A stretch of DNA of 64,000 bases from Cytospora piceicola (lineage: Eukaryota; Ascomycota; Sordariomycetes; Diaporthales; Cytosporaceae): positions 310,001-374,000 of the forward strand of contig JALQBC010000029.1 of NCBI GenBank assembly GCA_023375675.1, written 5' to 3'. The notes beneath the pieces were generated by a model that worked only from the letters and a program-made list of their open reading frames with translations, made no database searches and was not told the DNA's origin. Position numbers and translations under genes: made by a program. Shown piece after piece: positions 22,792 to 33,438 of the stretch (position 1 is the stretch's first letter; the number at the start of each line of letters is the position of its first letter).

Positions 22792-24453
22792 TTTCTTCGA
22801 TAATGAAGCTCAAACAGGGCAACTAGCTAGGGCACATGTTGGCCGAGTAGAGTAGCAGCCGCCGAAAGGATGGCACGCACTCGATGGAGGGGGAGAACAC
22901 CTCATAGATGTGTAGATTGATGCAAGAAAACCACACCGTCACCGTCTGCAAGCAGATGGTTGCAGGGGTTGAAGTCGGGCGCGATGGCCAACGAGGTTGA
23001 GGCACAAAAAGATGTTTGTTTGAGTAGGATTGGAGCAGAAGCTGTGTGTGTGAAGTTGGTCAGAACCAAAATTTCCGAGGATCCATCCGATGTGGAAAGG
23101 AAGCTCGGACCAGCACGGAAGACACGTTCAGCCGACGACATATCTACTAAGTACTCAAGTACCGTATCAACAGTGAGTAACAGGACCCACCACAGCTCCA
23201 ACCAATGATAGAAGGCGATGCTATTGCTCATCAATTGAGTTTAGCAGCAGATGGTCAAACCCCGTGGGAACAATAAGGCATTGTGTGTTCCTTAAGTACT
23301 TGCCAGTTGATCCCAGCATCTTGTCATAGGTATTCATTTGCAACATGCCGATATCTCCTGCATTTTTCTGTACTCAAGTATGTACAGATTAGGTACTCTC
23401 AAACCCATTCACTCCCGGATTGTTGCCAGTCCTGGAGCCCATCTCGATCAGGCAATTGACCAGCACGCTCAACTACTCGGAGTAATCGGCATCGAGTACG
23501 GAGTATAGCTGGCCTTGACTATCCGCGGTTGCACCCTAATCACATCCATTTCAACTTGGAACTGGTCCTTCAACTTGGACATGGATACTGATATGAATGT
23601 GATCACCCAGTCCTGACCGGGAAATACGCGCCGGAGGGCTGTGTTTGCTAGTGGTTCCGTTCCGCCCTGCAGCTTATCTACTGCCGTGCAACCGTACACC
23701 GCACGAGTCTTGATTTCTCTCTTCCCCTGCCTTGTCCAGTCGGTTTCGGTTCACTACTGCAACATGGACTACAGGGCCCTGTCCGTCACGGGGGCTGCTG
23801 AGCCTGTATGGCTCGGCCGGCCTGAGGAATCGAATCCCTGCTGTTCCGTTTCGGCCGGGTCTGGCTGTTACGAAGAGACGGCATTGATTTTGGGTACTAC
23901 GGTTCTTTGGTTTTCAACATTTCTTCCTGCCAAAGAACTGCAGTCTACACGACGCCCAGAGCACCCAAGATCACAGGCAACGCAATTACTCGCCTGCATG
24001 TATGTCTTCAAGGCACCATAATTGCAGATTATGGTTGCCTGTCGCCTGGAGAACAAATAACGAGACAGCCCGTCGATTATTATATACTGTTTAGCGTCTT
24101 ACATGCATACAACTCCCCCACCCTTTTCAACGTTGCCTTGCTTTAGCCTCCCAAAGGACATCCTTCAGTTCTTTTCTACCAATGCTTTTCTCCTTATCAG
24201 GCAGTTGACTTGGATACCCAGCCCACTCTTAAATTGTGTCATTGCATCTATTTACTTCAGTACTCAGTAGGCAATCTTCAGGGTCCACGGATCCGACATG
24301 TAGACTACCTACTTAGGAGTCATACACACACCTGCCTCACGACGGGACCTTGCCCATCTTACTCATACATTTAAATAACTGCACAGCTGCATACCCAATG
24401 TCTGTGCTTACTTCCACATCTTCTCTCTCATCTCAACCTAGAGCATCCTCACC
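22792..24453. other. Divergent intergenic region between NTE1 and an ABC transporter
   Basis: The 1.7-kb gap must hold both promoters. It contains scattered GTACTCAAGTA-like palindromic words (23150, 23376, 24260) and no frame with gene-like features. Confidence 0.5.
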
Positions 24454-27400
24454 ATGATAGAGGCCCAGCTCTTCCACTCGGGGTGGGCATCCACGTGGAT
24501 ACCACAGCCGAGCTTAAATAGTTCTGTGGTCAACGTTTTCTTGAAGTAAGCTTTTTGGTCACGCATAAATCTGGCCGACTGTTTGGTTATGCTGTCCCAA
24601 AGCTAATCCCATAAATACTAGCCCTCCCAGCCAGACGGCTGTCCCCTGGATTACAGACGTTACCAACCTGGTCAAGACAGGCTATCTTCAAATCGTCCTT
24701 CTTGTCATCTCGCTCCTATGGACCACAGCTAGTGTTCGAGCATCACAGAGAACCAAGGTTGCGCCTCCTAGCATCAAGGCTTCCCGGATCTCTGTCGGAT
24801 ATGAGCTTTGCTCCCAAATCACCCGAGCTGCCGCTCTGGCCTTCATAATTGTTGCTGCGGTCAAGGGAGACGCCAAGCATTGGTATAATGTTGCGATTGT
24901 TGCCTGTTCTTTCACCTTCGGCCTCTCTCGATTTGCCAATGACCTGAGATGGCGACATACCGCTCTCCATCAAGTCAATTTCCTGTTGGGAACCTCGCTA
25001 CTGTTGCTCGCAGCAGGGGAGCTGCTACCAATGCTGGAGCTCCACTCTACTTACCAGCCTGGAAACATCGAGGTTGGCGCTATCGTATCCCTCGCCGCGG
25101 CGAGCTTCGTTGCGCTTTGCACCCCGAGAGAGTGGGCACCGCCAGCCATCAGCTTCGAGCTCATCCAGCGTCCAGCCGAAGCTGTGCCCGCCCCAGAGGA
25201 AACCTGCAGTTGGTGGAATGCATATCTTAGTTACGAGTGGCTTACTCCCCTGATCTGGAAGGGTACGTATATCATACCGCTTCTTTGTTTGGCATACGGA
25301 GGGTTTCCCGCTGATTGGAATTGCTTTTCATGCAGGCTGTCGCAGACCAATCGAAATTGATGAGCTTCCGGCGCTTCCCTGGTACGATGAGCCTCTCGTC
25401 CTCCTCAAGGGGGTGCAAGAGGCTCGCAAGAAGAGTCGGAACACCCTCGGGACAGTTGTGCGTTTCATGCGAAGGGAACTCTCTCTGATGGCCATATTTT
25501 CTGCCTCGTCATTCATAGCCGAGCTCATAGCTCCCTTTGCGATGTACCAGCTCCTGACTTACATCTCAAATCCCGCCCATGCAGTGCTGAGCCCGGTCAT
25601 TTGGCTGTTTTTATTGTTCGCAGGACCGATGGTCAGGACAATTCTATTCCAGGGGTACATTTTTACGTCAACTCGATTGATTGTTCGTGTCAAGGCTGGT
25701 ATGACACAGGAACTGTATCACCGAGCTATGTCGTCGATGGAACTGAATGGAGACATTTTGAACGACGACAAGGGGAAGGAAGTCACTGCCAAGAAGACAA
25801 CACACGCCGGCCAGCTCCAAAATCTCATGTCTGGTGATATTGACGCCCTCTACATGGCAAGGGATATTATGCTCATGTGGTTCGGAGCTCCCATCGGTAC
25901 GATAGTTGCGTTTGCAGGGCTTTACAAGATCTTAGGCTGGCCAGCTCTCGTTGGTTTCGCCTTGATGGTCCTGTCGGCGCCTATCCCGACATACATCGCA
26001 CAACTCATGGGCAAGAGCCAGCGTCAAGTCAAAGCCACGCAGGACGCCCGTATCTCTCTGATATCCGAGTATCTAGGATCCATCAAGGCGATCAAATATT
26101 TTGTATGACCCCCCTCCCCCCGCACGAATTGCTCTGCTTTTGTCATGAATCGTAATTTGCTAATACTATCCAGGCCTGGGAAGACGCAACGGCGAACATT
26201 ATAGACGAGGCCCGAAAGACAGAGCAAAAAGTACTGTGGAGGATTTCCCTTCTATGGGTGCTAATGGGACAGCTCACAGAATTCATGCCTATGGTCGCGT
26301 TAGTCGTTATGTTTACCCTCTATACAACTGTGGCCAGGGAACCTCTTACGGCCCAGGTTGCTTTCACAACCTTGACTTTAGTCGCCAACATGCGAAACAA
26401 TCTCTCGATGATCGGTTTCTTCTCGAAACACTTCACCAATGCCATGATCTCCTTCGACCGTCTCGACAGGTACTTCTCCAACACGGAACCTTTGATCCGT
26501 TACCCAGATGGCCCACTTAGGATCGAGAAGGCTACCTTCAAGATGAACAAGAAGGCCGATTTTGTCCTCAAAGATGTTTCTATTGACTTCATTGAGGGTG
26601 GCTTGACTGCTGTCACGGGCGCCTCTGGAAGTGGCAAGACGACGCTCCTCCTCTCGATACTCGGTGAAACGATCAAAGAAACTGGTGAAGTGACCAGACC
26701 CAGCGATGTAGCTTTTGCTTCCCAAACGACGTGGCTTCAAAACGCGTCTATAAAAGAAAACATTCTGTTCTCTAGCCCGTTCGAAGAGGTCCGCTATAGA
26801 CACGTCATCGAGGCATGCTGTCTGTCGGTTGACCTCTCAGAGCTTGCCAACGGGGACGAGACGGAAGTAGGTGAGAACGGCACCACATTGTCAGGCGGTC
26901 AAAAGGCCCGTGTCGCACTGGCCCGCGCACTCTACTCTAAAGCTCCGCTGCTACTCCTTGACGATGTCTTCTCTGCTCTCGATACCAAAACCTCGGCTTC
27001 CGTATGGGAACTTTGCTTCTGCGGCGACCTACTGAAGGGACGCACCGTCGTCCTTGTTACGCAGCAGAAGTGGATTTCACAGCAAGCCGATTCCATCGTG
27101 GTACTGGATAACGGCACTATTTCTAGCCTGGAACACAATACTGGTGTTGTTCGCAAGCCTCCTCAGCTCAGCAAGGACGTGATCGATCTGGAGGACCAGG
27201 AGACGCCCGATATATCCAACGGAAATGGGACAAACAACACAACTAACGGCGACGCAGCGAAGTCCTCTGCAGTGATGAAACCTAAGAAGGACGACATTAC
27301 GAAGGAGATGGAAGCAACGGGAAAGACCGGAAGGCTCTCATTCTTTCAGTACATGTCATACTTCGGTGGGCCGGGGTACGCACTATTCGCCATCCTTATG

Positions 27401-29412
27401 ACTGTCGTCGGTGCCTCATCATATCTTGCCACGAGTCTTTGGATCGGTGTTTGGGTCGACGCAGTCGACCGCGGCGACGCCGTCAATATTGCCTTCTACC
27501 TCGGAATTTACACGGTAGTATCTATCGGAAACATCTTGATCGATGGGTTTGTCTTCTTGGTTTATGCGTACGGCGGCTGGAACGCTGCTAAGAAGTTACA
27601 TGCGCGATTTATCCGCAGTGTCATGAATGTGTCTTTGTCGTGGTATAAAGTGAGTACCCCTTCTCCTTCTCCTTCTCCTTCTCCTTCTCCTGACTGTGTT
27701 CGGACGTCCCCTAATACCACCTGTCACAGGACACTCCCACTGGCCGTGTGGTCAACAGATTCTCTCGTGACATGGCGTCCCTGGACAACCAACTCTCCCG
27801 AATCCTGAACAATACTCTCGACCTCCTTATGGCAGTCCTCCTCCGGCTTGGTGCCATCTCCTCGATCATGCCGATTTTCCTTGTGCCCGGTCTCATCAGC
27901 TGTATGATTGGTGTCGTTGCAGGCGAGATGTACACACGAACGGCCGTGGTTGTGAAGCGGCTTGTGTCATCCTCGCAGTCGCCCGTCTTCTCCCAGTTCG
28001 CAGACGACATGGCCGGTATTCAGGTCATCCGGGCACGCAAAGACATGGCCCAGAACTTCGGCAACCTGCTTGCCGAGCGTCTGCGGCCATACAACCGTGC
28101 CACCGAGACGAACTACAATATCAACCGATGGGTTTCCTTACGAATAGACTTCGTCACTGCCGTGGTGATGGCCTTCGCGGGTGCCATTGCCATTGCCAAC
28201 ATCGGCCTTATCCCAGCCGGTCTTGTCGGCTTCTCGCTCACGAGCGCAAACGGATTGTCTCAAACAATATTGTACTTCGTAAGAATGGCCAACGAGTTGG
28301 AGGTGGAGTTGCAGAGCTTCCACCGCGTGAAAGAATACGCCTCCCTCGAGCCCGAGGAGAAAACCGACGCCGACCCACACGATGCTGCTGTCAATGAGCA
28401 GCAGGAGATATCAACCATACCTGCTGACTGGCCGCGATCCGGCAAAATCGAGTTCCGCGACGTCACGATCCGCTACGACCACGACGGCCCTGACATTCTC
28501 AAGGACATCAACCTGTCCTTCACAGCCGGCGAGCGTGTCGCCGTTGTGGGTCGAACCGGCTCGGGCAAGAGTACCCTCGTCTTGTCACTCTTGCGCTTCA
28601 CGCATGTCGTCAAGGGTCAGATCCTGTACGACGGGGTTGACATCACACTCATCCCCCGGAAGCGCCTCCGCCACGCCCTAACCATCATCCCACAGGAGGC
28701 GGTCCTATTCAACGGCACAGTGGGCACAAACCTCGACCCGGCGGGCGAGATCGCCCCAGAGATCCTAGAGAACGCGCTGGAAAGTTGCGCCGGAATTGCG
28801 AGCTTCCAGTTCCGCGACCGTGACACGGACGGGGAAGATGCCGAGGATGCCACTGGGCCCGCCAGTAACAGCGACCACAACCCCCCGACCGAGCAGACAC
28901 CTCTCCTGGACGGCGTCGCCGCGCCCCTCGCGGATGCGGTGGCCAAGTCCGCCTCGGGCCTCTCCCTGTCCACGACCGTGGACGCCAAGGGCGAGAACTT
29001 CAGCCACGGCCAGCGTCAGGTGCTCTCCCTCTGCCGCGCCCTCGTGCGGAAGTCCAAGCTCATGCTCCTTGACGAGGCCACCGCGAGCATGGACCCCGAG
29101 ACGGACCAGGGGCTCCAGGCGGTGCTGCGGAAGGAGATCTTTGCCACCGGTAGGGATCGCACGCTGGTGACTATTGCTCACCGGCTGCGGACTATTGCGG
29201 ATTACGATCGGATAGTTGTCATGGGCGGTGGGAAGGTTCTAGAGTAAGTAAATTCACTTGGCACGTTCCACAGAATGGTGCATGGTATACTAACACGCCC
29301 TGACAGGATGGGAGCCCCCAAGGAGCTGTTCGAGGCTAAGGGGAAATTTTTTGAAATGGTCCAGCACAGTGGCGAGGTTCAGGAGCTTCAGAGCATGTTT
29401 GACTCCGAGTAG
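24454..29412 (+). CDS. Full-length ABCC (MRP-type) ABC transporter, first copy
   Basis: This ATP-driven exporter of the ABCC family probably acts on amphipathic or conjugated compounds in the plasma or vacuolar membrane. Exons 24454-24545, 24622-25262, 25336-26102, 26174-27649, 27730-29243 and 29307-29412 give 1531 residues. An N-terminal hydrophobic TMD0 region precedes YLSYEWLTPLIWKG. NBD1 has Walker A GASGSGKTT (about 649-657), Q-loop ASQTTWLQ, signature LSGGQKARVALARAL and Walker B PLLLLDDVFSALD. A Ser/Thr/Lys-rich linker leads to TMD2, and NBD2 has GRTGSGKST (about 1266), Q-loop IIPQEAVLFNG, signature FSHGQRQVLSLCRAL and Walker B LMLLDEATASMD. Between the NBD2 Q-loop and signature sits an unusual insert of about 70 residues rich in Asp, Ala and Ser. 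Intron 4 has a CCTTCT tandem repeat. The substrate is unknown. Confidence 0.93.
27658..27690. repeat. CTTCTC hexamer tandem repeat inside an ABC-transporter intron
   Basis: About five CTTCTC/CCTTCT units occupy the 5' half of the 80-bp intron 4 of the ABC gene. The pyrimidine run lies upstream of the CACAG acceptor and could serve as an extended polypyrimidine tract. Confidence 0.75.
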
Positions 29413-29721
29413 TTTGTTCGTGTCTGGTTGCTTCGACATCAGATCTAGGATTCCGATTATCATGTGGCATCGTACAGATCAAATACTATTTGAACTTATG
29501 ATGGTAGGAATCGGTAGTACCTATGGCAAGCATGGATGTGTAGGATGCATAATCCACCCCAGAGCCCTGACATACGTCGGATGGAGTTGGAAACAGGACG
29601 CAGTGCCCCGTCATCTGGAAGGGCAGAGGGAAGGAAAACAAGCAAGGCATGGTCTTTCATCTACATAGATGGCCAGGATGACAATATACAGCCTGTTTTA
29701 TTTCATTGATCAGGGAGAGCA

Positions 29722-30045
29722 TCGAGGCTGCTGTAATAGCTACCATTCCTCATTATAGCAGCGAACGGAGCCTCCACCCCTAAAGTCCCCAAGCTACAAT
29801 AAGGCTATATCAAACGAGATAAGCAGGATAGGGACACTGGGGGCATTATTATGCATTTGCTGGAGCCCGAGGCCTATCGTCGATATAGACTATTCTATCC
29901 CACAACAATACCAGGCATTCCCGTCTTATCGACGAATTCGCGCTATTAAGTTATGTTTGAGGACGTATAAATTGCTTCAACATTATTATGTACACGCAGC
30001 ACAGTCCCTGTTGAATAAGAGCAAATAATCTACGTTTCACGCAGG
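29722..30045 (-). pseudogene. Decayed copy of the PKS 3' end and its downstream flank
   Basis: From TCGAGGCTG onward this stretch aligns with 36652-36980 over about 325 bp, with shared blocks such as GCAGCGAAC, GAGCCTCCACCC, GATATAGACT and GCTTCAACA in the same order. Most differences are C/T or G/A transitions. The distal 100 bp correspond to the last coding exon of the PKS acyltransferase domain, but the frame is broken by stop codons (for example TAG in the equivalent of TGGSHERV). The rest matches the PKS 3' flank. The copy is on the same strand as the PKS. Transition-rich divergence between duplicates is what repeat-induced point mutation leaves, but ordinary decay is not excluded. The identity was judged by eye. 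Confidence 0.65.
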
Positions 30046-30751
30046 TCTCGCCTCCTTGTCAGGTATCAACACGAAGGCCTCAATGAATCGAACTGCGAAA
30101 CAGGCACGTTGTAGTGTAGTTTACAGTCAGTCAATTCCAAGGCTTGTGTGTATGTTGTTATCAAGAGTAAATAAACAGGCCTGCAGCCTAAGGGAAGGGA
30201 AGGAAAAGGGTGTAAGTAAAGGAAGTAACGCTGTATCTCGCCGGGAGCCAGAACCACGGGACATTAGCCGAGACTATACTTAGCGTGCCAGGATCAGTTG
30301 TACACATCTAGTAGCCGGAGTGGTTTATTATAACCTTGGAATTTCTTAGGGCTAGCGGGCAGAGACTGGGAGGGTAAGAAGGTCAAAGGGTATTCATAAG
30401 TTAATATAATCTAGCGACAAAGTTTATGTACCATCTCTACTCGTACTTAATTAGGACCTGGAGGCACAACATTAATGATTGTATTAGGCGTTTGGCTTTT
30501 TCTTAGTCTTAAGTGTTATAGTTTCAAACTAGAGGCTGAAAGGACGGGTTTCTTGTCCCTAATTGTCAGGAAGGGACCCGTGGCAGGGCAGTTTCAGGAC
30601 TATCAAATGATTCGATAGTACTGTTGTACCTAACAAACAAATAAATCTAGAGAAACCAACCAGGAAATTCACAGTGAAACCATATCAAACACAACACCAG
30701 TACCCGTACTAATTCATGAAAAGCGCCTTTGTGTCTGATGAACCTCGTCCA

Positions 30752-30803
30752 TGCCGGCGCCTCCAGCCCCGCGGGGGCGGCCTGCCGCCCCACCCCCTGG
30801 ACA
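30752..30803. other. Isolated G+C-rich block
   Basis: About 50 bp of nearly pure G+C with a near-palindrome GCCCCGCGGGGGC sits in an otherwise A+T-rich stretch. No coding or RNA function is recognised. It may be a fragment of a G+C-rich dispersed element. Confidence 0.4.
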
Positions 30804-30912
30804 CCTGTGCATTGCTCTTAAACTCTCATGAATGGTTCTTGCCATGCCTCTTCTAAAGTACCGTCTCTCATATCTTGTCACTGATTTCTCTGAGATGCCC
30901 CTACTGACTCTA

Positions 30913-32088
30913 CTAGGTAGACGAAGTTGACAGTGAGGTAGGAGCAGCCTCCGTCTTAGTAGCAGTAAAACTAGACAGGTAGGCTAGCGTGATGGATACA
31001 GGCTTTGTAGCTGATGCTGCGGAGGAGACCATTTTGCAGGATAACGCGGAAGAGACCTCCGATGTCTGCGTCGTAGTTGGCTTATCAGTGGTTGCCGTTT
31101 CTGCCTTTAACAACGAACTCTTCGGAGTCGTTGACGTAGACAGTGTTGTCTTGGTACTCGTTAACGAGGGGGTAGTAGTCTTCTTACTTGTTGACGAAGA
31201 GGTAGTGGTCTTGGAGGATGTCGTCTTGGAGGATGTCGTCTTGGAGGTGGTCGTCTTGGAGGTGGTCGTCTTCTTTTTAGGAGTGTTAGGTTTCTTAGCC
31301 TTGTTGCCTCGCATGAACAGCCCCTTTGTTTCTGTATCAACATCGAAGCAGCCAGATGCTATCATTTCCTCGAGCTCAGGGTCACTATACATCGACTCTT
31401 CCTCCTGATCCGGAATCAGCTGCACAGCAGGGACTGTCCTGCCTGCATACCAGACTCCTAGGTTGTTAGCTTGTGCCATACAAGTTGGCTTGCGAACGGC
31501 ATTTTTGCCATCATTTGCGCCACATAGTCCAACGATGCCTCCTTCCGTGTCTGCCTTGTTTTTGAAGGTGCCGTACACTGCGAGCCACATCCCACCATTG
31601 AAATCGCCAGTGCTGTATTTCCCGTTGTGGTCCCGGCCCGGGTTTGCCTGCTCGTACATGTAATAGCAGCCATCCTCGGCATGGTAGTAACCCGTAGGCG
31701 TTACAGACTTCGCCTGCGCCCACCAGGTCGGCACCTCCTTCTGGCCGTTGCGGTACATAGCCAATTTTCTATCGCCGCGGGGCACTGTAGAGGAGTATAC
31801 CGTCTTGCTTATCGGGTCCCAGAGAGACGCTACTAGCACGGTACCATCCGAACGCGCATGTTCCTTCGATTGCACGTAATTCCAGTGGGCGTTGGCGATT
31901 GCAGCAAGTTGGTTGAAATCCGTCAATGGCTTGTCTGTGAAGTCACTCGTGGCGTACCAAGTCGGATTTCCTTTAGAACTAGCCGGCCATAGTGTCATTT
32001 CAGCCTCGTCGGGGGTTAGTCGGACAGCATCGACAATATTGATAGCAACGAGAAGCAGTAGCTGCAGACATAGCTTGGACATAGACAT
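30913..32088 (-). CDS. Secreted protein with Lys/Thr/Ser-rich tail, possible deaminase-like fold
   Basis: This single-exon gene encodes 391 residues from ATG 32088. Residues 1-20 (KLCLQLLLLVAINIVDA) form a clear signal peptide. A compact domain covers about 22-220, with no family I can name. Its order of elements, a helix (LAAIANAHWNYVQ), a strand TVLVASLWDP, then HAEDG with His136 and Glu138, a strand MWLAVYGTF, and two cysteines at 189 and 203, recalls the zinc-dependent deaminase fold (HAE plus a Cys pair). The Cys spacing is wider than the usual CxxC, so this is only an inference. Residues about 268-330 are a KTTTSKTT repeat, and the Ser/Thr-rich tail fits O-glycosylation; no clear GPI signal is seen. 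A+T-rich flanks place it in the accessory region. Confidence 0.75.
   Translation of the reverse strand: MSMSKLCLQLLLLVAINIVDAVRLTPDEAEMTLWPASSKGNPTWYATSDFTDKPLTDFNQLAAIANAHWNYVQSKEHARSDGTVLVASLWDPISKTVYSSTVPRGDRKLAMYRNGQKEVPTWWAQAKSVTPTGYYHAEDGCYYMYEQANPGRDHNGKYSTGDFNGGMWLAVYGTFKNKADTEGGIVGLCGANDGKNAVRKPTCMAQANNLGVWYAGRTVPAVQLIPDQEEESMYSDPELEEMIASGCFDVDTETKGLFMRGNKAKKPNTPKKKTTTSKTTTSKTTSSKTTSSKTTTSSSTSKKTTTPSLTSTKTTLSTSTTPKSSLLKAETATTDKPTTTQTSEVSSALSCKMVSSAASATKPVSITLAYLSSFTATKTEAAPTSLSTSST
31195..31275 (-). repeat. Short tandem repeat coding the SKTT tract
   Basis: A 15-bp unit (GTCTTGGAGGATGTC on the + strand, with GGTGGTC variants) is repeated about four to five times within the secreted-protein gene. 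It gives the repeated Lys-Thr-Thr-Ser tract. Confidence 0.75.
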
Positions 32089-33120
32089 TGTGAGTGCCCT
32101 ATAGATATGATAACCAGGCTAAGATCTATTTCTATTAGTGACGATAAGATAAAGACGAATGGGAAGGAACAGCTCCGAGACAGCTCAAGCTGCTTACATA
32201 TTTCAGACAAGATAGAGCAAATCGATATTGTCAAAGGAACGAAAGATACTGGGAGAAGTAACACTTCAGGCAACCGGTGCCTGTGGAGAAGGTCTTACTT
32301 CGGAATGATGAGTATAAGGTATATGTAGTGTACGTACGTCGAAGTGAGCGTGCCGAGTTACATGTAATCTGTTTCATTTCTAGGCTGGGACACTCATGCT
32401 CTTTATATTCAACTATTTCAGCATTAGCGATACAAATAGTCTGTCTTCACCTCTTAACAGGCCCCTCGAAATCTTCTATTTTGGTCTGAACTGATACAGA
32501 ATGGAAGTTGCCGTCAGGAGATCTAGTGACACCGTCGTCCAGCAGGTTTCATCGGAGGCGAAGGCCAGGCCAGTCCTCAAGGTATCACCAGTCGACTGGG
32601 CATGCTATCACGTAGGTCCTGATATTACATATATGAGCTAAATATAATGAGCGATCGTAAGGGCATTTCTCACGCTTGGCCTGCCTTCACGGTAGCCAGT
32701 GTTTGATCAATTGCCACATATGTAGACATAACTTCCGAAACAGTCAGCACGGCAGCAAACTTCCCTCCTCACCATTCGGACATTCGCAGGCCTGTCTACC
32801 GTGGCCCATTGAAGCTCCCCACGGCCATTCCGCGTTGGTATCCAACATTCGAATTTACGAGCACCCACATGCGTTGGGTTACATTTGGTCAGCAGGCACT
32901 GCGGATTCACTTACGGCCCCTAGGAGGCGCAGCCTGCAGGTTCATGTTGGAAGATTGGAACCGGCCCGGAGGGGGGGGGGGCACAGCTTAGCTACTCGTC
33001 CAGATAGATAGTGGGTCTTGTAAGAGATCCTCTTGTATCTACCAAACTAATAATAACTAATAAGCAGGCTCTGTGACATCTGATTGATACGTTCGCCCGT
33101 TCTTATTCACATTATGTGCT

Positions 33121-33183
33121 TACCTACCTAGGTACCTATGTCAGTACCTAGGTATATAGGAGTAATGTACATACCTAGGTAGA
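33121..33183. repeat. Dense TACCTAGGTA palindromic cluster
   Basis: TACCTACCTAGGTACC, GTACCTAGGTATATAGG and ATACCTAGGTAG follow one another within 63 bp, about 260 bp upstream of the F-box-like gene. Confidence 0.7.
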
Positions 33184-33203
33184 TCCTCGAACAGACTTTG
33201 AAC

Positions 33204-33216
33204 GGGTTAGGGTTAG
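33204..33216. repeat. Two telomere-like TTAGGG units
   Basis: GGGTTAGGGTTAG matches the fungal telomere repeat over just over two units. It is internal and far too short to be a telomere; chance or a repair scar are both possible. Confidence 0.4.
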
Positions 33217-33438
33217 ACCCCCCGCTTATAGTAGTTCGACCTTCCATCAATTGATCATTTGAAGGTTATACGATCTCTTCCTTCCAACCTTCCCACATCC
33301 CCCCCTCTATGTCAGTCCAAGGCAAAGCGAACCCACCAGAAAACACGGTGTCATCAAACACGGTGTCATAAACGATACTACACTCTGTACTTTCCGCCGC
33401 CATATTGCCGTTTATCCTTGTTTTTCAGATCGGGAACG

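Larger units (their letters stand above)
29413..30912. other. A+T-rich intergenic region containing a decayed duplicate
   Basis: There is no intact gene. The stretch is richer in A+T than the coding neighbourhood, with TATA/TTAA words, a sequence duplicate shared with the PKS 3' end (29722-30045) and a sharply G+C-rich block at 30752-30803. It looks like repeat-derived or mutated DNA at the edge of the accessory region. Confidence 0.5.
32089..33438. other. Intergenic region, no gene recognised
   Basis: This divergent gap between the secreted-protein gene and the F-box-like gene contains a run of 11 G at 32971-32981, a palindromic patch at 33121-33183 and two telomere-like units at 33204-33216. 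The last 100 bp are pyrimidine-rich before the ATG at 33439. Confidence 0.5.

Noticed and set aside
23641..24021. A 126-codon open frame upstream of the first ABC gene
   Set aside because: No domain, no consistent codon bias; probably promoter sequence.
24454..29412. First ABC transporter as a member of the PKS cluster
   Set aside because: It is 7.5 kb or more from the PKS, with unrelated genes between, and nothing in the sequence links the two.
30989..31408. A 139-codon plus-strand frame rich in Val
   Set aside because: It is antisense to the Lys/Thr repeat of the secreted-protein gene.
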